Part shown: positions 7,457-15,020 of the stretch, piece after piece
How positions within the stretch are numbered: the first letter of the stretch is position 1
Layout: each line of letters begins with the position of its first letter
NCBI GenBank assembly: GCA_023443765.1
Contig: JAEZTA010000023.1
Coordinates: forward strand, 1-15,143
DNA from: Bacteroidota bacterium
GTDB lineage: Bacteria > Bacteroidota > Bacteroidia > Bacteroidales > Rikenellaceae
Length of the DNA stretch: 15,143 bases
Direction: 5' to 3'
Notes under the pieces: generated by a model
Seen by the model: only the letters and a program-made list of their open reading frames with translations
What the model was told of the DNA's origin: nothing
The model's database searches: none
Program-made: the position numbers and the translations under genes

Positions 7457-9589
7457 ATGAAAACGATGATAAAGCGTCTTTGCGCCTTTGCCGCCGGGGC
7501 GGCCGCCGTGGTTTCGGCGGCGCTCGCCACGTCGTGCGAAAAGGACGAGACGCAGGAAAAATATGTCTACATCCTCGATAATGACAAAAACGGCATTCAG
7601 GAGGTGTCGTTCAATACGGCGGGCGGAACGCAGGATTTCCTGATGTACTCCAACTACGGCAGCTGGAAACTCGTCCCGACCTACGAAGAGGACCTCGAAT
7701 GGTTGTCCTACTGGCCGACGGAAGGTGTTGGCGACGCCCGGTTCTCGGCTATGGTCGGGAAGAATACGACGGCTTACCAGCGTCACGGAACGCTGAATAT
7801 CGTGGTCGACGGCCGCCCGGTAGCGACGATCCGCTTCAACCAGGCGGGTGACGAACCCTGGCTGAAGGTCAACGTTAAGGAGTCGGGTAAGACCGTTTCG
7901 GCCAAGGGCGAAACCTTCACCGTAGGCGTTGAATCGAATGTCGACTGGGTGGCCGAACTGGTCGACCCGGCCGATGCTTCGTGGGTCACGATCGGCGATT
8001 TCACGCCCGGGAGCCAGACCTTTACCTGTGCCGCGAACGCCGGTTCCGAACCGCGGGAGGCGCAGGTGCGTATCCTGGCTTACGGCACTTCGGCGTCGTG
8101 TGTGTTCTCCATCGTGCAGCCCGACATGTCGAGCGCCTTCGAGGAGGCCGAAAAGGTCACGATCGCCGAACTGCTGGCCATGGGCGAGGGGAAGATCACG
8201 CGCAATGTCTATGTGGCGGGCAGCGTGATCAGCGACCGCACGACGCGCAACTATCCGGTGGCTTATTCGACCGGAGGCGGGGCGCATGTGAACAACACGA
8301 TGTTCATCCAGGATGAGACCGGAGGCCTGTGGATCGAGTTCGACGACGAGGCCGACAATACCTGCGACCTGAACCAGGTCGCCACGGTCCACATGTACGG
8401 ACAGCATATCGAGCGCGACGCCTATACCAATGGGCTGAAGATTGCGGGCCTCTCCTCGACCGCCGTGCAGAGCGCCGTGGCGGGAACGCCCGTCGAGCCG
8501 GTCGTGATCGACGACCTGACCAAACTGCCCGAGTATGAAAACCGGCTCGTGACGCTGCGCGATGTCGAATTTGCACTGCCTTACGGTACGCTGGTCAATA
8601 TCAACGAGGGGGCGACGTTCCTCGGCATCAAGCAGGGGGCTGCCTACCAGGCTTCGGCCGACTACAACGACCTGACGATCGAGTACGGCCACTACCTGCG
8701 CAATGCAAAGGGCCATACGACCAAACTCTACACCACCTGGTCGTTCACCGAGCGGGCGTTTTCGATGATCCCCGAAGGGGTCGGCGATGTCACGGGCATC
8801 GTCAACAAACGCTACAAATGCGACATGTACGACGGTCGTAACCAGATGCGCCATCCTGTCGAGAGCTGGTGTGTGCGCATCCGTCGCGAATCGGACATCA
8901 CCAACTTCAAAGCTCCGGTTGTGAGCCGTCTGTCGAAGACCATCATGCAGATCGGTCCGTGGACTGACAACAAGGGCGCCATGCAGTCGGTGGTGGCCTC
9001 CGTGGGACAGGGACAGCTCAAGCATTCGGTCGGAGTCGATGTGCTCGGTTCGACCTCGGGCAACACGCAGCAGATGTATCTGGCGTGGGCTCATGCCCGC
9101 TGCGCCCCGGCGACGTGGGATGCGGAGAAAAACCTCTGGTTCCCGGCTTACGGCAATACCAAAGGGGTGCAGTATATCGCCCTGATGGCGCAGGGGTGGT
9201 GGAAAAATACCGCGGCGGTCAATACCGATACGGACGGCTGCTGCTGGATTCTCTCGAACCTCTCGACGAAGGGTTTCACGGGGCAGATTTCGCTCCAGTT
9301 CACGGCGTCGAGCAACACTTCGGGCCCGATGTACTTCCAGATGGAGTGGGCCGATACGGACAATGCCAAAACATGGGCCCCGATCGGTAACGAATACGTG
9401 GCTTCGAACTGGCACAACAGCATCGCAGCCCCCGAATACCTCTTCGTGCTGCCCGACGAACTGAAAGATCGTGAGTGTTTCTCGATCCGCCTGCGGGCCA
9501 CCCGCCAGCGCAATGCCAGCGATACGGCGAACACAGCTTCGGGAACCAGCCGCATCGGCGTCGTACGCATGTCGTGCCTCGATTTATAA
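7457..9589 (+). CDS. BACON-BACON-DUF5689 surface lipoprotein
   Basis: A 710-residue lipoprotein with a lipobox ending at Cys27 (LATSC). The acidic CEKDE just after it resembles the surface-export signals of Bacteroidota lipoproteins. Two BACON-like Ig-fold domains lie at about 48-130 (ending IRFNQAG) and 135-221 (NVDWVAEL, ending FSIVQP). A DUF5689-like region with an OB-fold flavour covers about 233-480 (VTIAELLAMGEGKI, NVYVAGSVISD, FIQDETGGLWIEF, ENRLVTLRDVEF). A C-terminal beta-rich domain at about 485-710 is not one I can name. DUF5689 proteins commonly accompany SusCD pairs, and from memory they recur beside extracellular nucleases, which fits this locus. No catalytic motif is visible, so a substrate-binding role is inferred. 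The gap to susD is 17 nt. A vicinal Cys pair sits at 595-596. Confidence 0.82.
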   Translation: MKTMIKRLCAFAAGAAAVVSAALATSCEKDETQEKYVYILDNDKNGIQEVSFNTAGGTQDFLMYSNYGSWKLVPTYEEDLEWLSYWPTEGVGDARFSAMVGKNTTAYQRHGTLNIVVDGRPVATIRFNQAGDEPWLKVNVKESGKTVSAKGETFTVGVESNVDWVAELVDPADASWVTIGDFTPGSQTFTCAANAGSEPREAQVRILAYGTSASCVFSIVQPDMSSAFEEAEKVTIAELLAMGEGKITRNVYVAGSVISDRTTRNYPVAYSTGGGAHVNNTMFIQDETGGLWIEFDDEADNTCDLNQVATVHMYGQHIERDAYTNGLKIAGLSSTAVQSAVAGTPVEPVVIDDLTKLPEYENRLVTLRDVEFALPYGTLVNINEGATFLGIKQGAAYQASADYNDLTIEYGHYLRNAKGHTTKLYTTWSFTERAFSMIPEGVGDVTGIVNKRYKCDMYDGRNQMRHPVESWCVRIRRESDITNFKAPVVSRLSKTIMQIGPWTDNKGAMQSVVASVGQGQLKHSVGVDVLGSTSGNTQQMYLAWAHARCAPATWDAEKNLWFPAYGNTKGVQYIALMAQGWWKNTAAVNTDTDGCCWILSNLSTKGFTGQISLQFTASSNTSGPMYFQMEWADTDNAKTWAPIGNEYVASNWHNSIAAPEYLFVLPDELKDRECFSIRLRATRQRNASDTANTASGTSRIGVVRMSCLDL

Positions 9590-9608
9590 ACCGTAAAAAA
9601 TCCGAACG

Positions 9609-11564
9609 ATGAAAATAGGTCAATTCAAATTGAAAATGCTCTTCGTCCTGCTCGCGGGCTTCCTGTTCGCGGCAGGGTGCTCGGAGAGCGATGCCCCGGA
9701 GTTCGAGCAGCCCCAGCGGCTGGTGCGCAACCTCTACTTTGCGCCCGTGATGAGCGTGTATGCCGGGCAGACGCTGACTCTCCAGGGTGCAGGCTTCGAG
9801 GCGGGCGACGTGGTTTCGTTCCGCACGAGCGCCGCTGCACTCGACCTGCCGGTGAGCGATATTACGGCCAAAACGGGCCGTGTGGTGATTCCTGCGGCGA
9901 TCGCCCGCGCGGACTACGATGTGTATGTGGTCCGCGGAGCGGAGGAACAGTATGTCGCTACGGTGAAAATCTACCTTACTACCGATCAGGAGGTCCCCGA
10001 CAAGGAGGGAATGAGCATTAAGGGCATCGTCTTCTGCGGCGACAAAGGCGTGCCGGGCGTCCGTGTGTCGGACGGCCTGCAGACGGTCGTCACCGACGAG
10101 AACGGTTACTACTGGATTCCGTCGCTCAAGACGCTGGGGTATGTTTTCATCACGATCCCCCAGGGGTATCTGCCTGCTGCACTCGATAACAACCTGATGG
10201 GTTTCTGGGCCGGGCTGACCGAAGAGGCCGGGGTGTGCGAGAAGCATAACTTCGAACTGGTCGGGGCCGATACCGAGAACCACATCATGCTGGTGGGCGC
10301 CGACCTGCACCTGGCCGACAAACAGAACGACCTGCGTAACTTCAAAAACGGGTTCATCGCCGAAACGCAGGCTTTCGCCGATGCCAGTTCTGTGCCGGTT
10401 TTCTGCCTTATGGCGGGCGACATGACCTGGGACCGCTATTGGTACGACCGCAATTTCCGGCTGCCGCATTACCGCGAGTGGCTCTCGCGGAGCGGATATT
10501 CCGTGCCGGTGTTCCATGCCATGGGTAACCACGACAACGACCCCTATGCGCAGGGCGATGCCCCGGGGCAGCTCTCCTATTGCAAAACGCTGGGTCCGAA
10601 CTACTACTCGTTCAACCTCGGCAAGGTCCACTACGTGGTGCTCGACGACATCGACTGGATCAATACGGGCGGCAGCGACGGTGTGCTGGGCAGCCGCGAC
10701 TACAATCGCGTCGTGTCGCTGGCCCAGATGGCGTGGCTGGCCGAGGACCTGGCGGCTGTCGAGGACAAAACGGCGCCGCTGGTGGTCTGCCTGCATGTTC
10801 AGCTCTACGAGAATTACAACGCTTCGTTCACCAACACGGCCAAGATGACGAGTGCTACGGGCGGAACGGGAGCGCTGATAAATGCGGTCCGGGATTTCTC
10901 CGAAGTGCATTTCATAACCGGGCATACGCACCACAATGCTACGATGGTTATCAGCGACAAGGTGATCGAGCACAACACAGCCGCCGTCTGCGAGACGTGG
11001 TGGTGGAGCACCTTCTTTTCCGACCGGGCCATCTGCGTCGACGGGTCGCCCGCGGGTTACGGAGTCTATACTGTCAATTCGACCGATGTGAAGTGGAGCT
11101 ATAAAGGCATCGGCGAACCTGCCTCGTATCAGTTCCGCACGTACGACATGAACACCGTGAAGAAACACCTTGACAACAACACCTACAAAACGCTGCTGGC
11201 CCAGTATGCGAGCCGCGACAACAAGGGCGACGATTATGGAAAGGTCGGCGACAACGTGGTGTATATCAACGTCTGGAACTACGATCCGGCCTGGAAGGTA
11301 GAGGTGCGGGAGAACGGTTCGCCGCTTGAGGTGAAACGTGTCTTCGACCGCGACCCGCTGCACACGATTACCTTCGACATTCCCCGCGTGGAGGCCAAAT
11401 ACGAGGCCAATGCCGACTGGGCTTCGTGCTGCTCGTCGCATATGTTCAGTGTGGTAGCGTCGACGCCCGTGTCGGAGTTGGAAATCACTGTCACCGACCG
11501 TTTCGGCAATGTTTATACCGAAACGATGAAACGGCCGAAGGCCTATGTGAAGACCATGAAATAA
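9609..11564 (+). CDS. Calcineurin-like metallophosphoesterase lipoprotein
   Basis: A 651-residue lipoprotein, lipobox FAAGC with Cys24. A TIG/IPT-like Ig domain lies at about 38-124, and a MetallophosN-type beta domain at about 136-190 (GVRVSDGLQTVVTDENGYY). The catalytic calcineurin-like domain covers about 226-485 and a MetallophosC-type domain about 492-648. All metal-binding motifs are present: D232-x-H234, GD at 270-271, GNHD at 306-309, H396 and GHTH at 438-441. An active di-metal phosphoesterase is therefore expected. Family members hydrolyse phosphomonoesters or diesters; the substrate here is unknown. Sitting between a DUF5689 protein and a nuclease, it could remove phosphate from nucleotides released by the nuclease. 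The acidic residues after Cys24 suggest surface display. Gaps are 19 nt upstream and 17 nt downstream, consistent with one operon. Confidence 0.92.
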   Translation: MKIGQFKLKMLFVLLAGFLFAAGCSESDAPEFEQPQRLVRNLYFAPVMSVYAGQTLTLQGAGFEAGDVVSFRTSAAALDLPVSDITAKTGRVVIPAAIARADYDVYVVRGAEEQYVATVKIYLTTDQEVPDKEGMSIKGIVFCGDKGVPGVRVSDGLQTVVTDENGYYWIPSLKTLGYVFITIPQGYLPAALDNNLMGFWAGLTEEAGVCEKHNFELVGADTENHIMLVGADLHLADKQNDLRNFKNGFIAETQAFADASSVPVFCLMAGDMTWDRYWYDRNFRLPHYREWLSRSGYSVPVFHAMGNHDNDPYAQGDAPGQLSYCKTLGPNYYSFNLGKVHYVVLDDIDWINTGGSDGVLGSRDYNRVVSLAQMAWLAEDLAAVEDKTAPLVVCLHVQLYENYNASFTNTAKMTSATGGTGALINAVRDFSEVHFITGHTHHNATMVISDKVIEHNTAAVCETWWWSTFFSDRAICVDGSPAGYGVYTVNSTDVKWSYKGIGEPASYQFRTYDMNTVKKHLDNNTYKTLLAQYASRDNKGDDYGKVGDNVVYINVWNYDPAWKVEVRENGSPLEVKRVFDRDPLHTITFDIPRVEAKYEANADWASCCSSHMFSVVASTPVSELEITVTDRFGNVYTETMKRPKAYVKTMK

Positions 11565-11581
11565 CCTGAAAAACGAAGATC

Positions 11582-14086
11582 ATGAAAAAATACAGTATAT
11601 GGCTGTTGGCGCTCGCTGCATTGTTCACCGGGGCTTGCGGTACGGATGCGGTCGACGAAGGGACGCTTGCGCTCAACGCCTCTTCCGTCAGCGCCAACAA
11701 GCGCGGAATGACCTACGAGGGCGGCGATGTCACGTTCGATGTCACGTCGAATGTCTATTGGGTGATCAACCTCGACGAAGATGCCGACTGGCTGACCGTT
11801 ACACCCCGTGGGGCGTACGGCAACCAGACGGTGAAGATCACTGCGGCCGAGAATCCGGGCTCGCGGCGTTCGACGACGCTCCGGTTCGATTCGCGGGACG
11901 GCGTGACCGCGCAGATCGAGGTGACGCAGGGTTCTTCCGACGAACTGATCTACTACATCCGCACCGGGGCCGGGGCTTCGGCTGTTGCGTCGCCCGTCGC
12001 CGTGAGCAGCTATACGGCCTGGGAGCCGGATGGCGTGGGGGCTTCCGCAGCCGGATTCTCCGGCGTGAACGCCTTCGTGTCGGCCGACAGTCCTTCGTCG
12101 GGTTACGAGGGGGCTTCGGGCGGCAACAACATTGTGCTGGAGCTCCCCGCCGAGCCGACAGAGGGCGCCGCGACGGTCGTGCCGTCGTTCTCGGTGCGCG
12201 ACGTGGCAACCCGGGACGACTTGTATTTCCGCCTGAAGATGGGCGTGCTGGCTCCCGACGGCGGACTGACGCCCGAAAAGTTCCGGATGCTGGTCGGTAA
12301 CGGCGGCGATGAGTTGGTCGCCCTGCAATACGAAGTGGCTGACGGCGAAGGCCCCTGGAAAGAGGTCGTGGCGAAATTCTGGATCGGCGAGGACAATCCC
12401 GTGCTCGATTTTAAGGTCGAAGCCCCGGCAGGCGGTTACCGCATCGACGATTTCCGCCTTTATGAAGGCAATATCGGCGAGGGCCAGGAGATTGCATTCC
12501 AGGTCGGCGGCGACGATGGCAAGCAGGTGGGTTACGTCTATTTCGAGGACGATTTCTCGTGGGTGACCGACGTGTACGGCGGAACCGACTACGTCGGAAC
12601 TTACCCCACGCCGCTCACAGCCGAGACCTACTGGAACAGCATTACGGCGGCAAGTCATGGACAGGAAGCCTACAACGCCCTTGTCGGATCGGGCTGGAAG
12701 ACCGACGACAATAAACTCAAGGAGCGCGTTTACCTGCGCCTGGGTTATGTCAAGATGGGCCGCGGATCCAATGCGGCAGGTTGCGGCGGCGGTCTGGTAA
12801 GTCCGACGCTGGATATCCGGAGAAACCGTGCGGCGGACCTCAAGGTCACCTTCAAGTGTTGTATCTATGTCGCGGCCAACGGTACGTGGGACCCCTCGAC
12901 CATGCAGGTGCGCATGATCGGCCCGGGTACGATCAACGACGACGCGTCGACAGAGAAGGTGCTTGTCATGCAGACCGAAACCCCTGTGCAGTGGGAGGAG
13001 AAGACGCTGATTGTCTATGGTGCGACCAGCGCCACACAATTGGTTTTCGAATCGGTGGAGGAGACCAGGGCCAACCGCTGGTTCCTGGACGACGTGCGGA
13101 TCGTCAAGGCAGGTCCGGACGACAAACCGTCCGTCGAACTGATCCCGCTGGAGGCTCCTGCGGTGACGTTCGATCAGGAAGCCGTTACCGAAAGTTCTGT
13201 GAAGTTCACCTGGACGAAGGTGGAGGCGGCCGCGGAGTACGAATATTCCTACACCTGCCTCAACTGCGGCGAGGTGGTCGCCTCGCGCAGCGGTAAGACG
13301 GCGGAACAGTCGGTCGAATTTACCGGACTGATCGCCGGATCCTCGGCCCGCCTGACGGTGCGCGCCCTGCCTACGGAAGGAGACAAAGTCTACAAGGAAT
13401 CCCCCTGGAGCGACCCTGTCGAGGGAAGTGTGCAGAGCGCGACGAGCGAAGATTCACATCCCGACGGGTATATCTTCTTCGAGGATGATTTCTCGTGGGT
13501 GACCGCCGTTTACAAAGGCAGCGACTATATCGGCGGCTGGCCCGGCAACAGTGCTGAAACCAACTGGACCAGCGTTACTGCGGCGGCTTATGGCGAGGAG
13601 GCTTATAAGACGTTCGTCGATTCGGGTTGGACCCTCGGCGATAACACCCTGAAACAGCGGACTTACCTGCGTATCGGCTATGTGAAGATGGGGCGCGGCA
13701 GCAATGCCGGGGGCAGCGGCGGCAGTCTGATGACGCCGGCGCTGGAGATCGACGAAGGTTGCTCAGCCTCGCTGAAGGTCACCTTCGACTGCTGCATCTT
13801 CCTCGGAACGAAGTCGGTGTGGGATCCCACTACGATGCAGGTGCGCATCGTGGGGCCGGGTACAATCGGCGATGACAAGGTTTCGGTGCAGACCTTTGAA
13901 ATGTCGAATTCGGACGAGATGCTGGCTGTCTGGCAATCGGGACTCCCCGATAAGAATCCGTGGGAGACCAAACAGTTTGTTGTCAGCGGTGCTACGCCTG
14001 CCACGCGGATTGTTTTCGAATCGGTGGAGGAAACCGTTGCCAATCGCTGGTTCCTGGATAATGTGAAAATTGAAAAAGTAAAATAA
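11582..14086 (+). CDS. BACON lipoprotein with duplicated beta-rich domain around an FN3-like domain
   Basis: An 834-residue lipoprotein, lipobox FTGAC with Cys19. A BACON-like domain covers about 28-117 (GGDVTFDVTSNVYWVINL, ending QIEVTQG). A beta-sandwich follows at about 121-296 (PAGGYRIDDFRLYEG). Two related domains at about 317-508 and 629-832 are separated by a fibronectin-III-like domain at about 522-617 that contains TCLNCGE. Both copies share FEDDFSWVT, YVKMGRGSNA, TMQVR and VFESVEET-x-ANRWFLD. No enzymatic motif is visible, so I infer an elongated surface adhesin or binding protein that presents substrate to the SusCD complex or its enzymes. I do not recognise a named family for the repeated domain. 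The duplicated units share long near-identical DNA runs, which could allow loss or gain of a unit. The nuclease gene starts 7 nt after its stop. Confidence 0.75.
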   Translation: MKKYSIWLLALAALFTGACGTDAVDEGTLALNASSVSANKRGMTYEGGDVTFDVTSNVYWVINLDEDADWLTVTPRGAYGNQTVKITAAENPGSRRSTTLRFDSRDGVTAQIEVTQGSSDELIYYIRTGAGASAVASPVAVSSYTAWEPDGVGASAAGFSGVNAFVSADSPSSGYEGASGGNNIVLELPAEPTEGAATVVPSFSVRDVATRDDLYFRLKMGVLAPDGGLTPEKFRMLVGNGGDELVALQYEVADGEGPWKEVVAKFWIGEDNPVLDFKVEAPAGGYRIDDFRLYEGNIGEGQEIAFQVGGDDGKQVGYVYFEDDFSWVTDVYGGTDYVGTYPTPLTAETYWNSITAASHGQEAYNALVGSGWKTDDNKLKERVYLRLGYVKMGRGSNAAGCGGGLVSPTLDIRRNRAADLKVTFKCCIYVAANGTWDPSTMQVRMIGPGTINDDASTEKVLVMQTETPVQWEEKTLIVYGATSATQLVFESVEETRANRWFLDDVRIVKAGPDDKPSVELIPLEAPAVTFDQEAVTESSVKFTWTKVEAAAEYEYSYTCLNCGEVVASRSGKTAEQSVEFTGLIAGSSARLTVRALPTEGDKVYKESPWSDPVEGSVQSATSEDSHPDGYIFFEDDFSWVTAVYKGSDYIGGWPGNSAETNWTSVTAAAYGEEAYKTFVDSGWTLGDNTLKQRTYLRIGYVKMGRGSNAGGSGGSLMTPALEIDEGCSASLKVTFDCCIFLGTKSVWDPTTMQVRIVGPGTIGDDKVSVQTFEMSNSDEMLAVWQSGLPDKNPWETKQFVVSGATPATRIVFESVEETVANRWFLDNVKIEKVK
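12530..13105 (+). repeat. First copy of the repeated domain within the BACON lipoprotein
   Basis: This encodes residues 317-508 of the lipoprotein gene spanning 11582-14086. The DNA shares TTCGAGGAYGATTTCTCGTG and GTTTTCGAATCGGTGGAGGA with the second copy, while the middle has diverged. It has a unique Cys401 where the second copy has Ser712, and it keeps the vicinal cysteines 426-427. Confidence 0.85.
13466..14077 (+). repeat. Second copy of the repeated domain within the BACON lipoprotein
   Basis: This encodes residues 629-832 of the same lipoprotein. It is slightly longer than the first copy because of an insertion after the TFEMSNSDEM segment (about 771-795). The vicinal cysteines 737-738 align with 426-427 of the first copy. 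Confidence 0.85.
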
Positions 14087-14093
14087 TACGATT

Positions 14094-14855
14094 GTGAAAA
14101 GCCTGAAATTGTTTCTGTTGGGCCTCATGTTCTGCGCGGCATTACCGTCGCAGGCATGGGACCGCACGCGCCACGACGCCATTGCGTATATCGCCGAATG
14201 CAACCTGACGCCCCGGGCGAAGAAGAATATTGCCAGGTACCTCGAACATTCGATCGTCTATTATGCTTCGTGGATGGACAAGTACCGCGACACGTCCGGA
14301 TTCCGCAATGTCGAGCACGTGAGTTACGTGGATGACGACATGCAGCTGGTCGACACGCTGCGTAAGGGCAAAACCAACTGCGTCGTGGAATTGATGCACG
14401 CCATCGACCGGCTGAAAGACTACCGGAACATGGACGATTCGCTCGTGCGGCTGAACCTGATGTATGTGATCCATATTGTGGGTGACATGCATTGTCCCTC
14501 GCATGTCAAATACCGCGGCTGCAAGAGCGGCCAGGCGGACCTCAACGGTAAAAAGATGTCCTACCATGCGATGTGGGACTGGGGTGTGATGGACGGCGCT
14601 CACGGTTGGAGTTACAGCGAGTATCAGCAGCAACTGGACACGTTCTCCAGGCGCGAGAAAGCCGCCATGGCCAAGGGTACGCCCCGCGAATGGGTACATG
14701 AAACGGCCGTCGCCTGCCGGGTGATCTACGACTGGCAGCGGGCTGACGAGACCTATGACAAACAGTTTGTGCTGGACACATATCTGCTGCCTGAAAGCCA
14801 GTTGATCAAGGCTTCGTACCGCCTGGCCGCGGTGCTCAACGAATTGTTCGGTTAG
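14094..14855 (+). CDS. S1/P1-type zinc-dependent nuclease, secreted
   Basis: A 253-residue secreted enzyme, close to the usual S1/P1 length. A Sec signal peptide of 21 residues ends in SQA, leaving Trp22 as the mature N-terminus. In nuclease P1 the N-terminal Trp itself binds zinc. All nine P1 ligands can be matched: W22, H27, D62, H75, H127, D131, H137, H158 and D162. The W-to-H spacing (1 and 6) and the final Asp match nuclease rather than the related phospholipase C, whose last ligand is Glu. Family members cut single-stranded DNA and RNA to 5'-nucleotides and have 3'-nucleotidase activity. The start is GTG at 14094, 7 nt after the previous stop, and gives exactly the signal peptide. It has no lipobox, so it should be periplasmic or exported, unlike its lipoprotein neighbours. 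Family confidence is high; the preferred substrate is inferred. Confidence 0.93.
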   Translation: MKSLKLFLLGLMFCAALPSQAWDRTRHDAIAYIAECNLTPRAKKNIARYLEHSIVYYASWMDKYRDTSGFRNVEHVSYVDDDMQLVDTLRKGKTNCVVELMHAIDRLKDYRNMDDSLVRLNLMYVIHIVGDMHCPSHVKYRGCKSGQADLNGKKMSYHAMWDWGVMDGAHGWSYSEYQQQLDTFSRREKAAMAKGTPREWVHETAVACRVIYDWQRADETYDKQFVLDTYLLPESQLIKASYRLAAVLNELFG

Positions 14856-14877
14856 TTGGCGGGGTGTCTCCCGGGGG

Positions 14878-14952
14878 ACACAAAAACAGCAGGGAATCCC
14901 GCGATTGGCAGCTGTTTCCGGGATATACCCTTTTTCAGGGAAAACTGCTAAC
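14878..14952. repeat. Copy A of the degenerate intergenic hairpin repeat
   Basis: This is the partner of the element at 133-202: 28 of 30 matches in the 5' block and 11 of 12 in the AAAACTGCTAAC 3' block. Here AAACAGC (14884-14890) pairs with GCTGTTT (14911-14917), a different outer stem from copy B, while the apical AATC/GATT stem is kept. Two stems built from different bases around a constant core hint at selection on structure, although two copies are too few to prove covariation. Confidence 0.6.
14882..14917 (-). terminator. Possible intrinsic terminator on the - strand (copy A)
   Basis: Read on the - strand, the GCTG arm of the hairpin runs into TTTTTGTG, as in copy B. Part of the T-run is used in the stem, and the upper stem has mismatches, so this is a weaker candidate than copy B. 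It would stop transcription entering the 3' end of the nuclease gene from the right. Confidence 0.25.
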
Positions 14953-15020
14953 GACGGCAGTAGCAGGGTAGAGGCTCTGTGTGTGCGGATGCTGCGCAGC
15001 AACAGGGTGCGAACGGCACG

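Larger units (their letters stand above)
14856..15020. other. Non-coding stretch after the operon
   Basis: I see no gene here. GTGTCTC and GGGACAC (around 14864-14881) fold into a hairpin with one G-U pair, but it is followed by A's rather than T's on the + strand, so it is not a convincing operon terminator. The hairpin repeat copy A comes next. A T5 run at 14931-14935 lies in the loop of a short CCCT/AGGG stem. GCTGCGCAGC at 14991-15000 is a perfect 10-bp palindrome. The stretch ends where the right copy of the 123-bp repeat begins. Confidence 0.5.

Noticed and set aside
7367..9415. Long open frame on the - strand opposite the DUF5689 lipoprotein
   Set aside because: The + strand gene has a lipobox and named domains; the antisense product has low-complexity composition and no signal peptide or family motif.
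9300..11441. Long open frame on the - strand opposite the phosphoesterase
   Set aside because: It is antisense to catalytic motifs that must be conserved on the + strand, and the product has no recognisable domain.
11543..13039. Open frame on the - strand opposite the repeat lipoprotein
   Set aside because: It crosses the gene boundary and domain borders of the + strand gene and has no recognisable feature.
14094..14855. Zinc-dependent phospholipase C instead of nuclease
   Set aside because: The first His lies six residues from the mature Trp and the last ligand is Asp, as in nuclease P1; phospholipase C has a longer first spacing and a final Glu.
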